DNA of 64,000 bases, taken from Euryodendron excelsum (Eukaryota > Streptophyta > Magnoliopsida > Ericales > Pentaphylacaceae). The notes beneath the pieces were generated by a model. The model was not told the origin of the DNA and made no database searches. It saw only the letters and a program-made list of their open reading frames with translations. The DNA lies in assembly GCA_033060915.1 (NCBI GenBank), contig CM065389.1, positions 11,478,501-11,542,500 on the forward strand, read 5' to 3'. Every line of letters starts with the position of its first letter. Position 1 is the first letter of the stretch. Below are positions 48,301-61,800 of the stretch, piece by piece. A program made the translations under genes and the position numbers.

Positions 48301-49664
48301 CTTAGACTTTTATTATAATATCTCAATGCTCCCAAGTTTGTTCCACCAACCTGGTCCATTGATTACTGTCTTTACTAGATGTCACTTTGAGGGAAGGAGT
48401 TTTAACATATTGATATTGCCTCTAATAATACTTCTATCCAACCAAGCCAAAAATCCTGCCCATGTGGGGTTGGCTCCATAAGTTCGTTCAGCCATTTAGC
48501 TTGATGTAGAGCCATAAATTTGACTAACTCAGAGGCACCCAAGAATTGAGTTGAGGGGGGGCCAAGGCGAAATTTTTAAAAATTTTGTAGGAAACAAGGT
48601 AAAATTTTTAAAATTTTGGGGGGGCCAATACCTATATTTTTTTGTGAATACTCAAAAATCTAGAGGTATCATGGAGAATTTTAGAAGTTTTGGGGGGGCC
48701 GTGGCCCCCGCCCCTCCCTCCATCCGAAATTGCTTAGAGGCATACTTTTGTCTTTCTCTAACCACTCTCTTTTTTTGCCTTCCAGTTTTCCTCATGGCAT
48801 CTTCCACCTACAAGTTCTCATGTGCACATTAAGCTCTTTATATATACATTGTTGTATTGCCATTCATTCATCTCAAGACTTTCATTTTGACTACACTGAC
48901 TTTTGAAGAGATGTCACCCTAAGTAACTGTGTTATGAATTATATCAGAATAATAGTAGTTGCACTATGTATTATATTATTATGTTGGTCCACTGGTAAAA
49001 GATAAGCCAATCCAACAATTCAAACTTGAGTGATTGACCACTTATAGGAGACAAAGTCCTTCTGGCTGATATGTTAAGACCTATGTTACCTGAAACCCGG
49101 ATCGTTTCGGTATGTGGAACGAGAACAAGAACGTGGTACGTCACATGTTCTAAAATATGGTACGTTAAGGGTAGATTTCTATAAAGTATACTATTAGAAT
49201 TAAGGTACTTCTAGAATAATTTTTATTTTTTTTAACAATCAGACATTTAATAAAACATAATTTACATTTTTTCAAATTAATCATCTAAAAACACATTCTA
49301 GGAGTATTAGGGCCCATTTTTTGCATATTGTTATACCATAATTCTATTTTTCCTATATTTTTGTTCATTATAATTTGTTTTCTCTGTTAAGTGACTTTTA
49401 AAGATATAAATAACAAAAAAGTTTGGGATTACTTTGGATCACTAAATTCACCGTTTTGGAACACTAGAGTACCATGTTTTGGAACGCCGTTCCAAAAACG
49501 TAATTTGTTAGGGTAGTAGAGTATCATGGTGACACATGTTAAGACATTGTGAGGCAAAATGTAGTTTTTTAACTCTCTACGATAATTTATTTGCCTTCCT
49601 GTCAAGAAATTGCTCATTACTAGAACATTTGAACTGTGTACACTTGGTTGTAGAGCACATTGAA

Positions 49665-49701
<37 letters not shown>

Positions 49702-51003
49702 TTCAAAAGGAATATTCTTAGTGCTTTATATTGAATACAGGTAATCACATTGAATGCAGGAGATGGACTACAAGAAAGAAGCAAAGAATGGTCTCAAGTT
49801 TAGGTAAAAGCTAACTGTGATACATCTTTTTTATTAGAGTTTTGCTCATATATTTGAATCGCTGAAGCTTGTGCTTTCCACCACATTTTGCAATCCAAAT
49901 GCGGTCTTATAGTCTATTAAACATCTTTTTGGAGTGTGACTTTGGCTGACTACAATCTCAAAAGTGTTAGAGTCTGAGTTTTCCGTATTTAATAGGTACA
50001 CAACAAACATTCCAAGTAAGCCAAGGGGTAGAACAGTTGGCTAGGGATCCCATTAGGAAGTGGATGTCTTGACCTTGAAATTCCCTGCCCCGCCCTGCAA
50101 CCCCCCCCCCCCCCCCCCCCCCCCGCGACTTGTACTTGGCTTACGAAAGTCCAGGTGTTTTCCTGATGTGTGTTGGCAAGTGCCTTGCACATGTCCTGAG
50201 ATTAGAGTGAAGGTTTAGATATTTCACTACCCACCAAAAAAGAAAGTTCCCTGATGGCTGGGATGCATGAAGCAGGGGACAGTGCCTGCAACCCCCAACA
50301 ACCCCACCCCCCCACCGGATGAAGATAAAATCTCCCTTCCCTTTTACTAAACCATGGGGAGCCCGAGTAGTTTAGATCTCATGAGACCCGCCCCCTATTA
50401 CCACAAAAAAAGCAGGGGAGAATTATTCAGCACACTAAAATGAAACATAATAGCAAAGCTCTTAAAGAAGCTAGTACAAGAATGGCAATCCACCTATTGG
50501 TGTGCTGCTGCCCTCAACCGACCTGATTGTGAAAATTGAATTTGTCTTACTAAACCAATTCTTATGTTATATTATTTAAAAAAAAACCTTTTACCAACTA
50601 CCTTTTACTCTTTTTAGATAGGAGGTTGTGGTAGTAGTAGCAGTGGTGGTGGCAGCACCAGAGGTGACCAATCCTCTTGTGAATGAATTCCTATTCTGCT
50701 AATTGACTCAAACTCTAGACACTTCTGACTATGTAGTTTGGACAAATTCTACAACATGATCTAACGCCACTTTCATCCTTTGTATACTTTTGTGTCCCAT
50801 TGGTCAAATGTTATTAATGCAAATAATAATTCACTATTTTTAACAATAGGTTGTGGAGACTTTTTGGTTCATCATGCTTTTGCTTGAGATTTACATACAA
50901 CTACGGAAAAAGTCACTTCAGATGCACATGGTTCCAATTTAATGCCAAATAAAAAGGATTTTGGCTATAGTTTTACTTGCATTGGGCCGGAATGAGGCAG
51001 AAC

Positions 51004-51038
<35 letters not shown>

Positions 51039-54000
51039 AGAGAGAGAGAGGGAGAGAGTATGAGGAGGGGAGGAAGTTGCTAATGGTGGAAGAATTTTTC
51101 ATCTTTGTGGCTGTTGTCTTCCTTAACTGGAGTTAAGTAAAAGAAACTGTTGATTCTAAATGATTATATTGGATATTTATTTGTCAAACTCCATCAATAT
51201 TCTTAAGAAATAAAGATTTATGGTAGTAACCAGTAGTTTCAATTCCTTCTTTAGATCTGAGCAACTCACTTTAGAATTTAGATACCTCTCAATGCAATAT
51301 CTTTTACTTAACTCCTTGACAATTTTTGGTAGAGTAGAGATCATGCCTCCTTGAATATACAATTTTTTCCCTTTTTGTCTTGATCATGACCTATATACTT
51401 AATCCAGTTGCTCGGATGATTCTGTTTGACCTATCACTTTTTTGTTTTCTTGTCTTCCTGTTCTCAATTTCCACTTTTGTGGGTTGATGATTTAGATTTG
51501 CCATCGAGTATTATATCTTTTCTTTTTCTTTTCCTCCCCAAATTTTCAGTTTTCAAAACTTTATCTAGGACAAGAAACTGATATGTTTCAGCAATAGTTC
51601 TTAAATGATAAATTAGTCTTCTTATCCTGCTGTATTAAACATTGTGAAAAAAGTTGCTTTTATAATTCAAACTACTTGAAGATTTTGTGACATCATATTT
51701 AATTGATTTCTATGAGTTTGTCCTCAACACATGAATCTCTACAACTAGAAACAATCTGAACTTTCAACGATTGATTGTATCTGGTCACCCAGCAGTTACC
51801 TGATGCTGCTTTTAGCTAGTGATGGGTGATTGAATATGTTCCATTGAATTTGAGATTTTGTTGTTTATAATTTGCAATGCTGTTCTTTAAATTCTTATCC
51901 AGGCATTGAAGTTTCATGACATGTCCTTTTTGGATGCATCATAGCCTTAAATCATAGAATTTTAATCTTCTGCTCAAATTTTTAACTAGCCATATCTAAT
52001 GGCCAAAGGTACTTTATAATTAATTTAAAGTATGGATTAGAGGCTCTGACTCTGACCTGCTGTGTGTTCAAGCAGACAGCTATATGGTGGTATACAAGAT
52101 GTTGTAGTTCCAGAGATGTATGTGGAGCAAACAACTCGTAGGGTCCTTGTTATGCAATGGGTGGAGGTATTTGTTGTTTCATATTTATCTCTGTCCACTG
52201 GATCATTTTGTTTACTAAGGGGAAATCAAATTGCAGAAAGGATGAGTTTTAATGATTGGTTGGCCATACAGCTTGGTATGCTGTTTGCTTGGTGATTGGG
52301 GATTAAGTAACTGCAGAGGAAGATCACTCTGTAAAAATATTTCTAGAAAAGGCAGGTGCACCTGCTCCTTAAAAAAAACTTACAAAGAAAAGAAAATAAA
52401 ATCACCATATATAGGTTGTAAGAGAAGGTTTGCTGCAGATTTTATCCCAATCACTGCATTTCTACCTTGATTGGATTATTCCTCTTTTGCTCTCTCTTTT
52501 GCTATGGACTAAACTTTGCAAATGAACAATTTGTCAGGATTACATTCCTAGCACCACATCTGCATTGACTCTTCATAGATGCCTAAAAACAGAGAAATTA
52601 CCCATACATATTTGTATTTTGTCAATTTATGACATGTGCATGTCAGAGCAATGTACTTTGTACAACATTTTTATCATATATTATGTGGGAAAATAAAAAG
52701 TCACACATAATGTGCATGTAGGAGTGTGCATGGGTCAGGTCTTTGCCAAACCCAGAACTGAACCCATCATCTCATGGAATTGTACCGATCCAACCCAAGT
52801 CTGTTTGGGTCAGTCCCGTAAGATGGGTTGGGTCATTTCAAGATCAGGTCAGGTGGGGTCCCTGGTAGAGGTGGAAAAACCTCTCTGTCCCTTATTACAA
52901 TGTCTTTTGGATTGAAGTTGCTCATAATTAGCTGCTTTGTTCGCTGCTTTGTGAGTGCATTGATGGCGGATGGCGATGATGGAGTGGGTGCTTAATTGCT
53001 ATCAATCATTTTCGCATAAACAATTGCAGATCGTTTAAGGTTGAAGTGACTAACAAACATGTCCTGAAACAATTTGAACGGTTCTTTGGGTCTAGAGATA
53101 ACGTAAAGGATTCCTATACAAGCAGATGCCCAGGTTGGAGTCTCATCACCTGGTCAATAGAAAAATTGGATATATATTTTATATATATATATATATGTCA
53201 ACCTGAGCAGCTTACCTTATTCATGCATAATTTAGCATGGATTCAGAGCCAAGAACATCAAAGATTGAATTGTGATGGATTTTATGGCAGCAATAGGAAG
53301 CAAATCATGCAAGTGTTTCTGGAATAATGCAGAACATAAACTAGGACCTAAAGCTTGTAGACTAATAGAATTTGGAACTTATGTTGGTTTCAAACCATGG
53401 AAAAAGAAAAATCAGATGTTAACTGTTAAAAATTACTTCTAAAATTATATATATTACATATAAAATCTTATACAATATATAGATTGTTAGCCATTTTAAG
53501 ACCCAAACCCAAACTGAACTCTTAATAGACCCATACCAAACCGCCAATAGAGGCCAGGTTGCAAAAAGTGCAATGAAAGCAATTCTTGTGATGCGCCTTG
53601 TATTAGGCCTTCCATAATTATATAAATGGTCATTAAAATCCGTCCTTTCTTGAAAATGCTTCTTGCACCCCATAATACATGTAACTTTAAAATTTTTGCT
53701 CATGTCATTTGTCAATTTCATGGTGTGCAGGGGCAAAAGTTGACCGAAGTGAAGGATCTGTATTTGGTTGAGGTCAATTTGTGAAACAAATTGCAGTAAT
53801 ATCATTTGAATTAAAATAAATATGTTGCTTACATTATATTGCACAGTTACTGATGAAAAACATTTTCCTGGTCCTGCACAGGTAGGAGTTTACTGCTCAT
53901 TTAATCAACTCCTTGAATATGGCTTCTATCATGCGGATCCACATCCTGGAAATCTTTTCCGTACATATGATGGAAAGCTAGCCTATTTAGGTACTCTTTT

Positions 54001-55826
54001 AATTTATGTTGACATGATTTGGTTTCTAAAAGAGGCAGTTTTACTGTTTCGTTTGATTGATTTACTGATTACTTTACATCAGTTATATGATATTTGAGTT
54101 TTAGTCACTTCTGAATCAAGCAATAGAACAAAAAATAAATAAAAATAATTTGAAAGAAACTAAAAGGTGAAGGAAAGAAAAACCAAGGAGTCCTTCACAT
54201 TTTACTATAGCTGTTGAGAATGAGTCTATTTCTTATTTTAGTATTGCTAATTTTTAGAGTTTTTACGAATCACATCGATCAAAAAAAATATTAATGTTGT
54301 TGATTGCTATAAATATTGACATGGTTTATTTGTGTTTCATGAATTCTGGATGATGAATTTGTGTCTTAGCATATGGAAACAAAATGGCAATTTTTCTTCC
54401 CCTTGAGATGTTTGAAAGGCTTATGGGTTTTCCAATCAACCATATCACACCGGCAATTGCTAATGATTGAGTACGCATTGAAACATCAAAGCTTGTTGTT
54501 GGAAGTCCTATCACCTATCTTCTTGGAAATTTGAACAAGTTTAAGAGTATCACTCAACTTATATGCAAAACTTATCAAAGCCAGTAAAAATATGGAACTG
54601 ACTTTACACCAACCCAGGACAATGGCCTGGTTAGGGTGATGTTCTGCTTGCAACTGCTCATGGTAGTTAAAATTTCAAATCCTTGTTATATGTCACTTGG
54701 CTTCTATCTTATGTGATTATATTTATCAGTTTTATTGTACCTTTGAGTTTACATATTTATAAGGGTAAATTATGCTGACCACCCCTGAGGTATCGTAAAA
54801 TTTAAAAAACTACTCCTCACTTATTGACAATTACACTGCATACCCCTCTCAGAGTTTGTCTCTAAACACTGTTAACTGATAATGTCCAATTACATTATTG
54901 TCCTCAACCTTCTACAACACAATTTAATAATAAAAAACAAATTTCTTGGGTCAAACCCAACTCTTATCTCTTTCTTTTTTTTCTTTTTCCTTTTTTTTTT
55001 TCTGGTGTCAAACCCAACTCTGATTGCTCTCTCCATTTGAAGTCTGACCACCATTGCCATCGTCATCACCACCAGTCACCCTACCAAAACCACTGGTCAC
55101 CCCACGGAGAGGGTCGATGCTCACCCACCACTATCAAATTAAAATCGAACCCAACACTCGAAGGAGACTGTTTCGATAGGAACAAATCGCCATTATCCCT
55201 GTCGAGAACAATTTGGTTTTTGCCGAGGCAGCAGCGAGTGGAATCCCCAACGATCTCCTCCTCCAACACCACCACCACTGCCTTTAGCAACTCCACCGAC
55301 AACTCCAACAATTCCCACTGCTCTTGCAACAATGTTTTTGCCACATCTATTTTCATCACCAAATGAACTCTAGCTCAATCAAACTCCTGTATATTCAAGT
55401 ATATATGCATATAAATATAAATATGTGGATGTGTAAAAATAAATGTGTGTTATAGAGAATTGCTCTAGGTGAAACCCCATTTAATTGAAACAAGAAGGAG
55501 ACCCTTCCACAATTTCTAATACTGGTAACCCCAATAGTCTCTCTCTCTTCCCTCACTGCCCTCCCCCACCAAATATACACATAATACATACACAAAAGCA
55601 TATGTGTGTGTGTATATACACACATGCGAGGTGATCAATGGTGGTGGTTTGTGGATTTAGCAGAAGATGGGTCTTGTCTTTCATTTTGTGGTGTATTGAT
55701 CGTTTCCATAATGGAAGATTTTCAATGTATTGATGGTGTGTTAATGTGAGAGGGTGTATTAATGGTGTGTTATTAGCGTATTGATGGTATATTAATGGTG
55801 GGAGAAGGGGCGGTGGTGGAGGGAGG

Positions 55827-55865
<39 letters not shown>

Positions 55866-58800
55866 TAGAGAGAGAGCGGGAGAGAGGATTGTAGAAAAAA
55901 AAGGGTGAGGACAGCTGTCAACTAGGGTGTTGGATAATTTTGTCATTTCGTTTATATAAGGGCATTTTGGCCATTAAATTACATTTTTACATGATGTAAG
56001 CAAAAATCGTTACCTTTCTTAACAGCAACTTGACAAGAAGGGGGAATCTGTTACACAAACTCAAAAAAAAGGGAGGTCAGTGTAATTGTCAGTAAGTGAG
56101 GGGTACTATCTTACATTTCACAAAACCTCAGGGGTGGTCACTGTAATTTACCCTATTTATTATTGATAAATGGTGTCTGTATGTTCTATACATCTCACTC
56201 CTAATTTAATATCTTTGCCCCCAGATTTTGGTATGATGGGTGAATTTAAACAAGACCTTCGTGATGGTTTTATTGAAGCTTGTCTCCATCTTGTAAATCG
56301 TGATTTTGATGCATTGGCCAAGGACTTTGTCACTCTTGGGTATCATGATTATCTTCTCCTTCAATTGCTAATGAAATTACTTTTATGGATGATAGCATCT
56401 CTAAGCCTGGGTTACATAATAAACTTCAACAGGCTTCTTCCACCAACAGCAGACAAGGATGCTGTTACAAAGGCATTAACAGGTTTTTGTCTTCCATGCT
56501 TACAATGCAGGATATCTACTAGTGACCATTTATAGACAAGAAGTTCATACTAATGAAGGTTTTATGGTCCTTGAATTCTATGCCTAGAGGGCATATATGT
56601 ATTTGTTGTCTCTCGTTGTACTGATATAGGCATTTTCTCTATAGGTGTCTTCCAAGATGCTGTTGCCAAAGGGGTGCGCAACATAAGTTTTGGAGACCTT
56701 CTTGGAAATTTGGGAACCACCATGTAAGGTGTTTTGATGCATTTTTTTTAAATCTATTTGCAAATTAATTGGCCTCTGCACTGAATAAATATGTTCATTT
56801 TCCACGTGGATGTTTCTTCTTGGTGTTGGTGAAATTATAATTGTCTTCTTCAGTTCAGGACAATGTTTTGCAATTTATAAGGGCGGCCAATGTAAATGCT
56901 CAAAGGGTTAGAATACATGCTTTATTCTTCTGGCTTTAATGTAGAGATGTTGTCGTGCCCTAATTTAAAATCATCAGTATATCAGAGGGGAGATAGGATA
57001 AAGAGAAAAACACCAGAGAGATCTCAAAGGGTTATGCTTTATTCATCTGGTTTTACTGTAGACATGTTGTCGCCCCCTAATTTAAAATCATCAATATATC
57101 GGAGGAACATAGGATAAAGAGGAAAACACTAGAGGGATCTCCTCTGAAGCAAGGAGAGCAAAAGGAAAATAACATGAGGAATGTTGTGGCTTCTCTGTTT
57201 GTGAGACAGCTCCCAAAGTGGTCAGTTAAAACTGTGAATTGGTGATATGAGGCATGTAAGAAGTGATCTGTGAATTGGTTGAGAGTAAATTATGTAGCCT
57301 GACCTATTGTTCTGTGGTTTTGATTGGGTACTCCAAAGATGCCAAGGATCTGATAATATTGTGCTCATGAAATCTTGCATGCGCAAATACTTAGGGAGAA
57401 AAAAAAAAAAGAAGACTCTTGGATGAACAAATATGAAAATCACATGAGCTTCAAGCTAATCACATGTTACTGCATTATTTGTCTTCCTGAGCTTATGATT
57501 TTTTCTTTCTTGGGGCAAGAATGTCGTAATCGACAAGTAATCCTCAACAAACAATATAAATGAAGAGTCATACAATAATAGAAAATGAAGGGTTCGCTGA
57601 CTCATATCTAAAGTCTTTGTACAACAGTCTTGGACAAGTTAATGAGGTACTGCAGATTTTGTACCTGTATGTGTACCATCAACTGAATGACTGAAGATCT
57701 GAAGGATTGAACACCATATTGTATTTTTAATAAACTGCCATGAACTTAAACCTTATTGGCGGCTGCATCCCCAATTGTCTAAAAATAATCCCTTGAACTT
57801 TCTACTATCATGTCTTCCATTCACTATTGATGCCTGAATAATGCAGATAAGAAAGCCTTGCAACAATGCAAATTTTAGAATAATGATTTTGTTCTTCTAA
57901 GCAGAGGTGTTTATTGCTCGCAGATTATGCACCTGTTGATGATGTAACTGTTATGCTTTCCTCTATACTGACTCTAAAATTCTTGAAGGGCTTTCCGTGT
58001 TTGAACTATGTTGTTTCTTTCATTTTGCAGGTACAAGTTCAAATTTCAAATACCTTCATATTTTTCTCTTGTTATTCGGAGGTAATCATGCTCTTGTACT
58101 GTTGCACATATTTGTATGTATGTCATTGTGTATACACGTGCCTATCTTGTATACATACGCCTTTCTTTTTAGACTTTAAAAAATTGTTTTCTGGCACATT
58201 CCAGCCTTGCTGTTTTGGAGGGAATTGCAATCAGCTTCAACCCAGATTACAAAGTTTTGGGTAGTACATACCCTTGGATTGCCAAAAAAGTGCTAACTGA
58301 CAGCTCTCCCAAGCTGCAGTCTTCTTTACAAGCTCTTCTTTATAAGGTGCAATCATAGGAATTTTTTTATTCTTTACAGCTAAGAAGCACGGATACAGAC
58401 ACGGACACAGATACGGACACAGATACGGACACGGGACACGGCAATTTCAAAAAATAGGGGACACAGATACGGCGGGGACACGGCAAAAAATTATTATTTT
58501 TATATATTTTATTTTCCATGTCTATAAATATAGCATTCACCTACCACCAAAAATATTAAAAAATTTAATACTCAATATAATAGACAACAGGTCATCAATT
58601 CATCATCCATCAAGCACAGATAAAAACACAAGTTAAAGAAGATTATCATCCAATACATCATTAGATTCATTACTATCTAAAGCATGAACTAGCAAGCATC
58701 CAACTTTCACCAAAAAAAAAAAAAATAGCAGTGGCAGGTAAGCAGTACCAATTTATTTAGTTGATTTTGCAGGGCAGTACCCACATTGAACATAAGTAGT

Positions 58801-61800
58801 AGTGAAACAAGTAGCAGAAAGGGCAGTGAATAAGAAAAATAAGAACAAAAAAAGAAGGAAAAAAGAAGAAATATAGTAGCAGCAGTTCGGACAGTGAAGA
58901 AGAAAAAGAAGAAATGTTTTGATTTGGGATATTTTGTACATTTTATATTGAAGTTAAGAAAATTAAAAAATATACCCCATTTAAAAATTTTCATAATTAC
59001 ACTTTAACCCCTGCCGTGTCCTAAACGTGTCACAGCCGTGTCCTCGACGTGTCCCAGCCGTGTCCCCGGCGTGTCCACAGCTTAAAAAAAAAAAAAACAG
59101 GACACGCCACCTGGCGTGTCCGACACGTATTTCGGCGTGTCCTAGGAGTATCCGTGTCCGCTGTGTGTCCGACACGCAAACGGCACCCTAAACGGTGTGT
59201 CCGTGCTTCCTAGCTTTACAGCCCATGTATCTCAATACTGATCTCTAAACCAAAGCTCCTCATCTTTAGTATATATACTTTAGCAAACAATTTTTATGAT
59301 AAACATGTGTACTTCATCAAACCATCATTCTGATTCTGTTGTTTTTCTCAATAGGACGGTGTGTTCAGGATAGATCGTTTAGAGTCTCTGCTAACAGAGG
59401 TAAGATGTCAATTTTTTTCCCTTTTATATTCTTTTTACTTAATTTTTGTTTATTTTATTGTAGATTTAATCACTTTCAGCTGAAGTTTTTTGGGCGGGAA
59501 AAGTATAACATTTTGTTTGTGGTAATTGTTGCCTCCATCAAGGCTATTCTAGTAATGACTGCTCTGATTCTCTGAACAACCGGAATTTTGTACTTTTATC
59601 GGATCCTCCCTTTCTCCTGACCGAGCATGTGTAGGTAGATGTTGCCTGGTAGGGCAAGCCTCTCCTTTGAGGCAGCTGCTTATAAACACTTCTCATTGAG
59701 GTAGTTGCTTGTCAGCAACTTGTCACCAGGGGTCAATCATATGGCTGCATGTACGCCATTTGTCACTACTTCCTCATCAGTGAATGGTTGCGCACTTGCC
59801 ACTTGTCACTTGTTACCACATGGCTGCAAGCACGGGTACAGACACGGACACGGGCACAGATACGGACACGAGACACGGCGATTTCCATAGAGTGAGGACA
59901 CTGACACAGTAGGAATATGGCAAAAAAAAATATTTTTATGTGTAATATATATAAATCTAACATCCACAAGTCATCTTCAATATGTGTCCATGCATGTCGC
60001 TCGAATGTCCTAGGTTTGTCCACTGAAAATAAATAAATAAAAATTCAGGATATGTCATTGGCGTGTCCAACTCGTATACAGGTGTGTCCGAGGAGTATGT
60101 GTGTCCAACACAGATATGGCACCCTGAACGGAGTGTCCGTGCTTCCAAGGCTGCATGTTTGCCACTTCTCACCTTGTCCTTCATCTATAATTTTGTTTAT
60201 TTCTAAGTACTTTACCATGAAGTACTTAGCTATTCTATATATAGCTATATTCTCTCTTTTAAGTTGGTTTTTTTCAGAGAATAAACTTTCTGATATGGTT
60301 ATTTTTTTCTTCCTATTTCTCTACTTGTATAGGACATGGTTTTGAGCCCCTTAGCTCATGGATCTGTCCCTGCCTTGCTGAAAATTGCGGAAATCAGTCC
60401 TAAAGTCTGATCTTTGTATAGTTTAAGCCTTGACCCAAGTGTTACACTTGTGCACTTTTGATTATCCATCAGAACTTCCAACCAACTACATCACCATTTC
60501 TTCTGTAGGTTATGAACTTATCAATAAGTAGTAGTTAAATAAACTATTAAAAGGAATTGGTTGTCCTGCAGCCCTTCTCTTTTTTCAGGTTGATATTTGT
60601 GTTTATATTATAAATGTTTTAATCTGCAAATGATGAAGTGTCAATTAAAGGACAAAACAACTGGATACCTGCAGTCAACCTTACTGTCTTAAAACCCAGA
60701 CCTGCTATTGAGCTACACAGGAAGTGAGATCGGTTTAGCTCTAATTTCATAAAGCATTGTGTCTTTATCACTTGGTGTAGCTACATGATTATTCTATTCA
60801 TCCTTCAGCTCCATCTAGGGTCCCTTAATCTGGTTTTTACTAGCCATCTTTCTTTTGCCATCCTGACTCATGCTCTTGCTAACCCGGACAAACATTTCAA
60901 GAACAGAAAAGAATATATATATTTAGCAAGGTTATAAGGTTCAATCTGGTTCAACCAATCTGTCCTGGTCTCGGTGAGCCATCTAGGTTTAGTTCAATTG
61001 AATGAAATGGCTGATCTAATCCACAAGTCACCAGCTTTGGTTAAACAGTTCAGCTGGCTCTTTTGGTCATGGTTTCAAAATTTGAATTGTGGGTTTAAAA
61101 TTAACTCTATATTGAGATGCTGAGTTAATATAAATAAATAAAAAACCATACATTTTTATTCACTTTCCATGAAGTACTGTTATCTGCAGTTGTCTTGATC
61201 TTGTGCTAGCCCACTAGTGTGAAAATTGTAGAAGTTACAATTGTTTGCAGTAATCATCAATTTTCCTGAAAATTTGTGTTCACATACTGTGCAAACAAAT
61301 CCTATATTTTCATGATTCATTCCATTCTTTTCTTTTTACTTTTTTTTTGGTGGTCATCAAAAGACAGCAAAAGATGTGCTTTCTTTTACTTATAAAAAAA
61401 AAAAAAAAGGGAAAAAGGACATGCTTCCTTTCCAAATAATGTGTTTTTGGTGATTTTCTGGTCCCACCAGCTAATTTACTTAGAACCTGACATGCCCTTA
61501 TGACAGTCTCTTCGTGCCACAACAGAGAAGTCCTTGGTTAAAAAGCAAATGGAAGACAACAATACCAGGATGGTTGTGAAGCAAATCCTTTCTTTTACAT
61601 TAATGGAGAAGGTATTGAGTTTAAATGTTTTTCATTTTCGTTTTCACTGTTGTAGAGTAGATCATGAAAATGACCTCAAATCTGGTTGAAAACATGGCAG
61701 GGTGCATTTGTGAAGGAAATACTTCTCCAAGAATTTGCCAAGGTAGTATTTTGGCTGTCTTCTGTGATCACCACCGTAGAAACTTAGTAAATTTGCAAGG

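Noticed and set aside
55037..55366. 109-codon frame in the MULE interior as an expressed gene
   Set aside because: It resembles no family I recognise and is His/Ser/Asn-rich. Kept only as a possible captured fragment.
55395..55921. Overlapping frames with SLSLSL and THTH repeats
   Set aside because: Low-complexity translation of GA and GT repeats inside the MULE.
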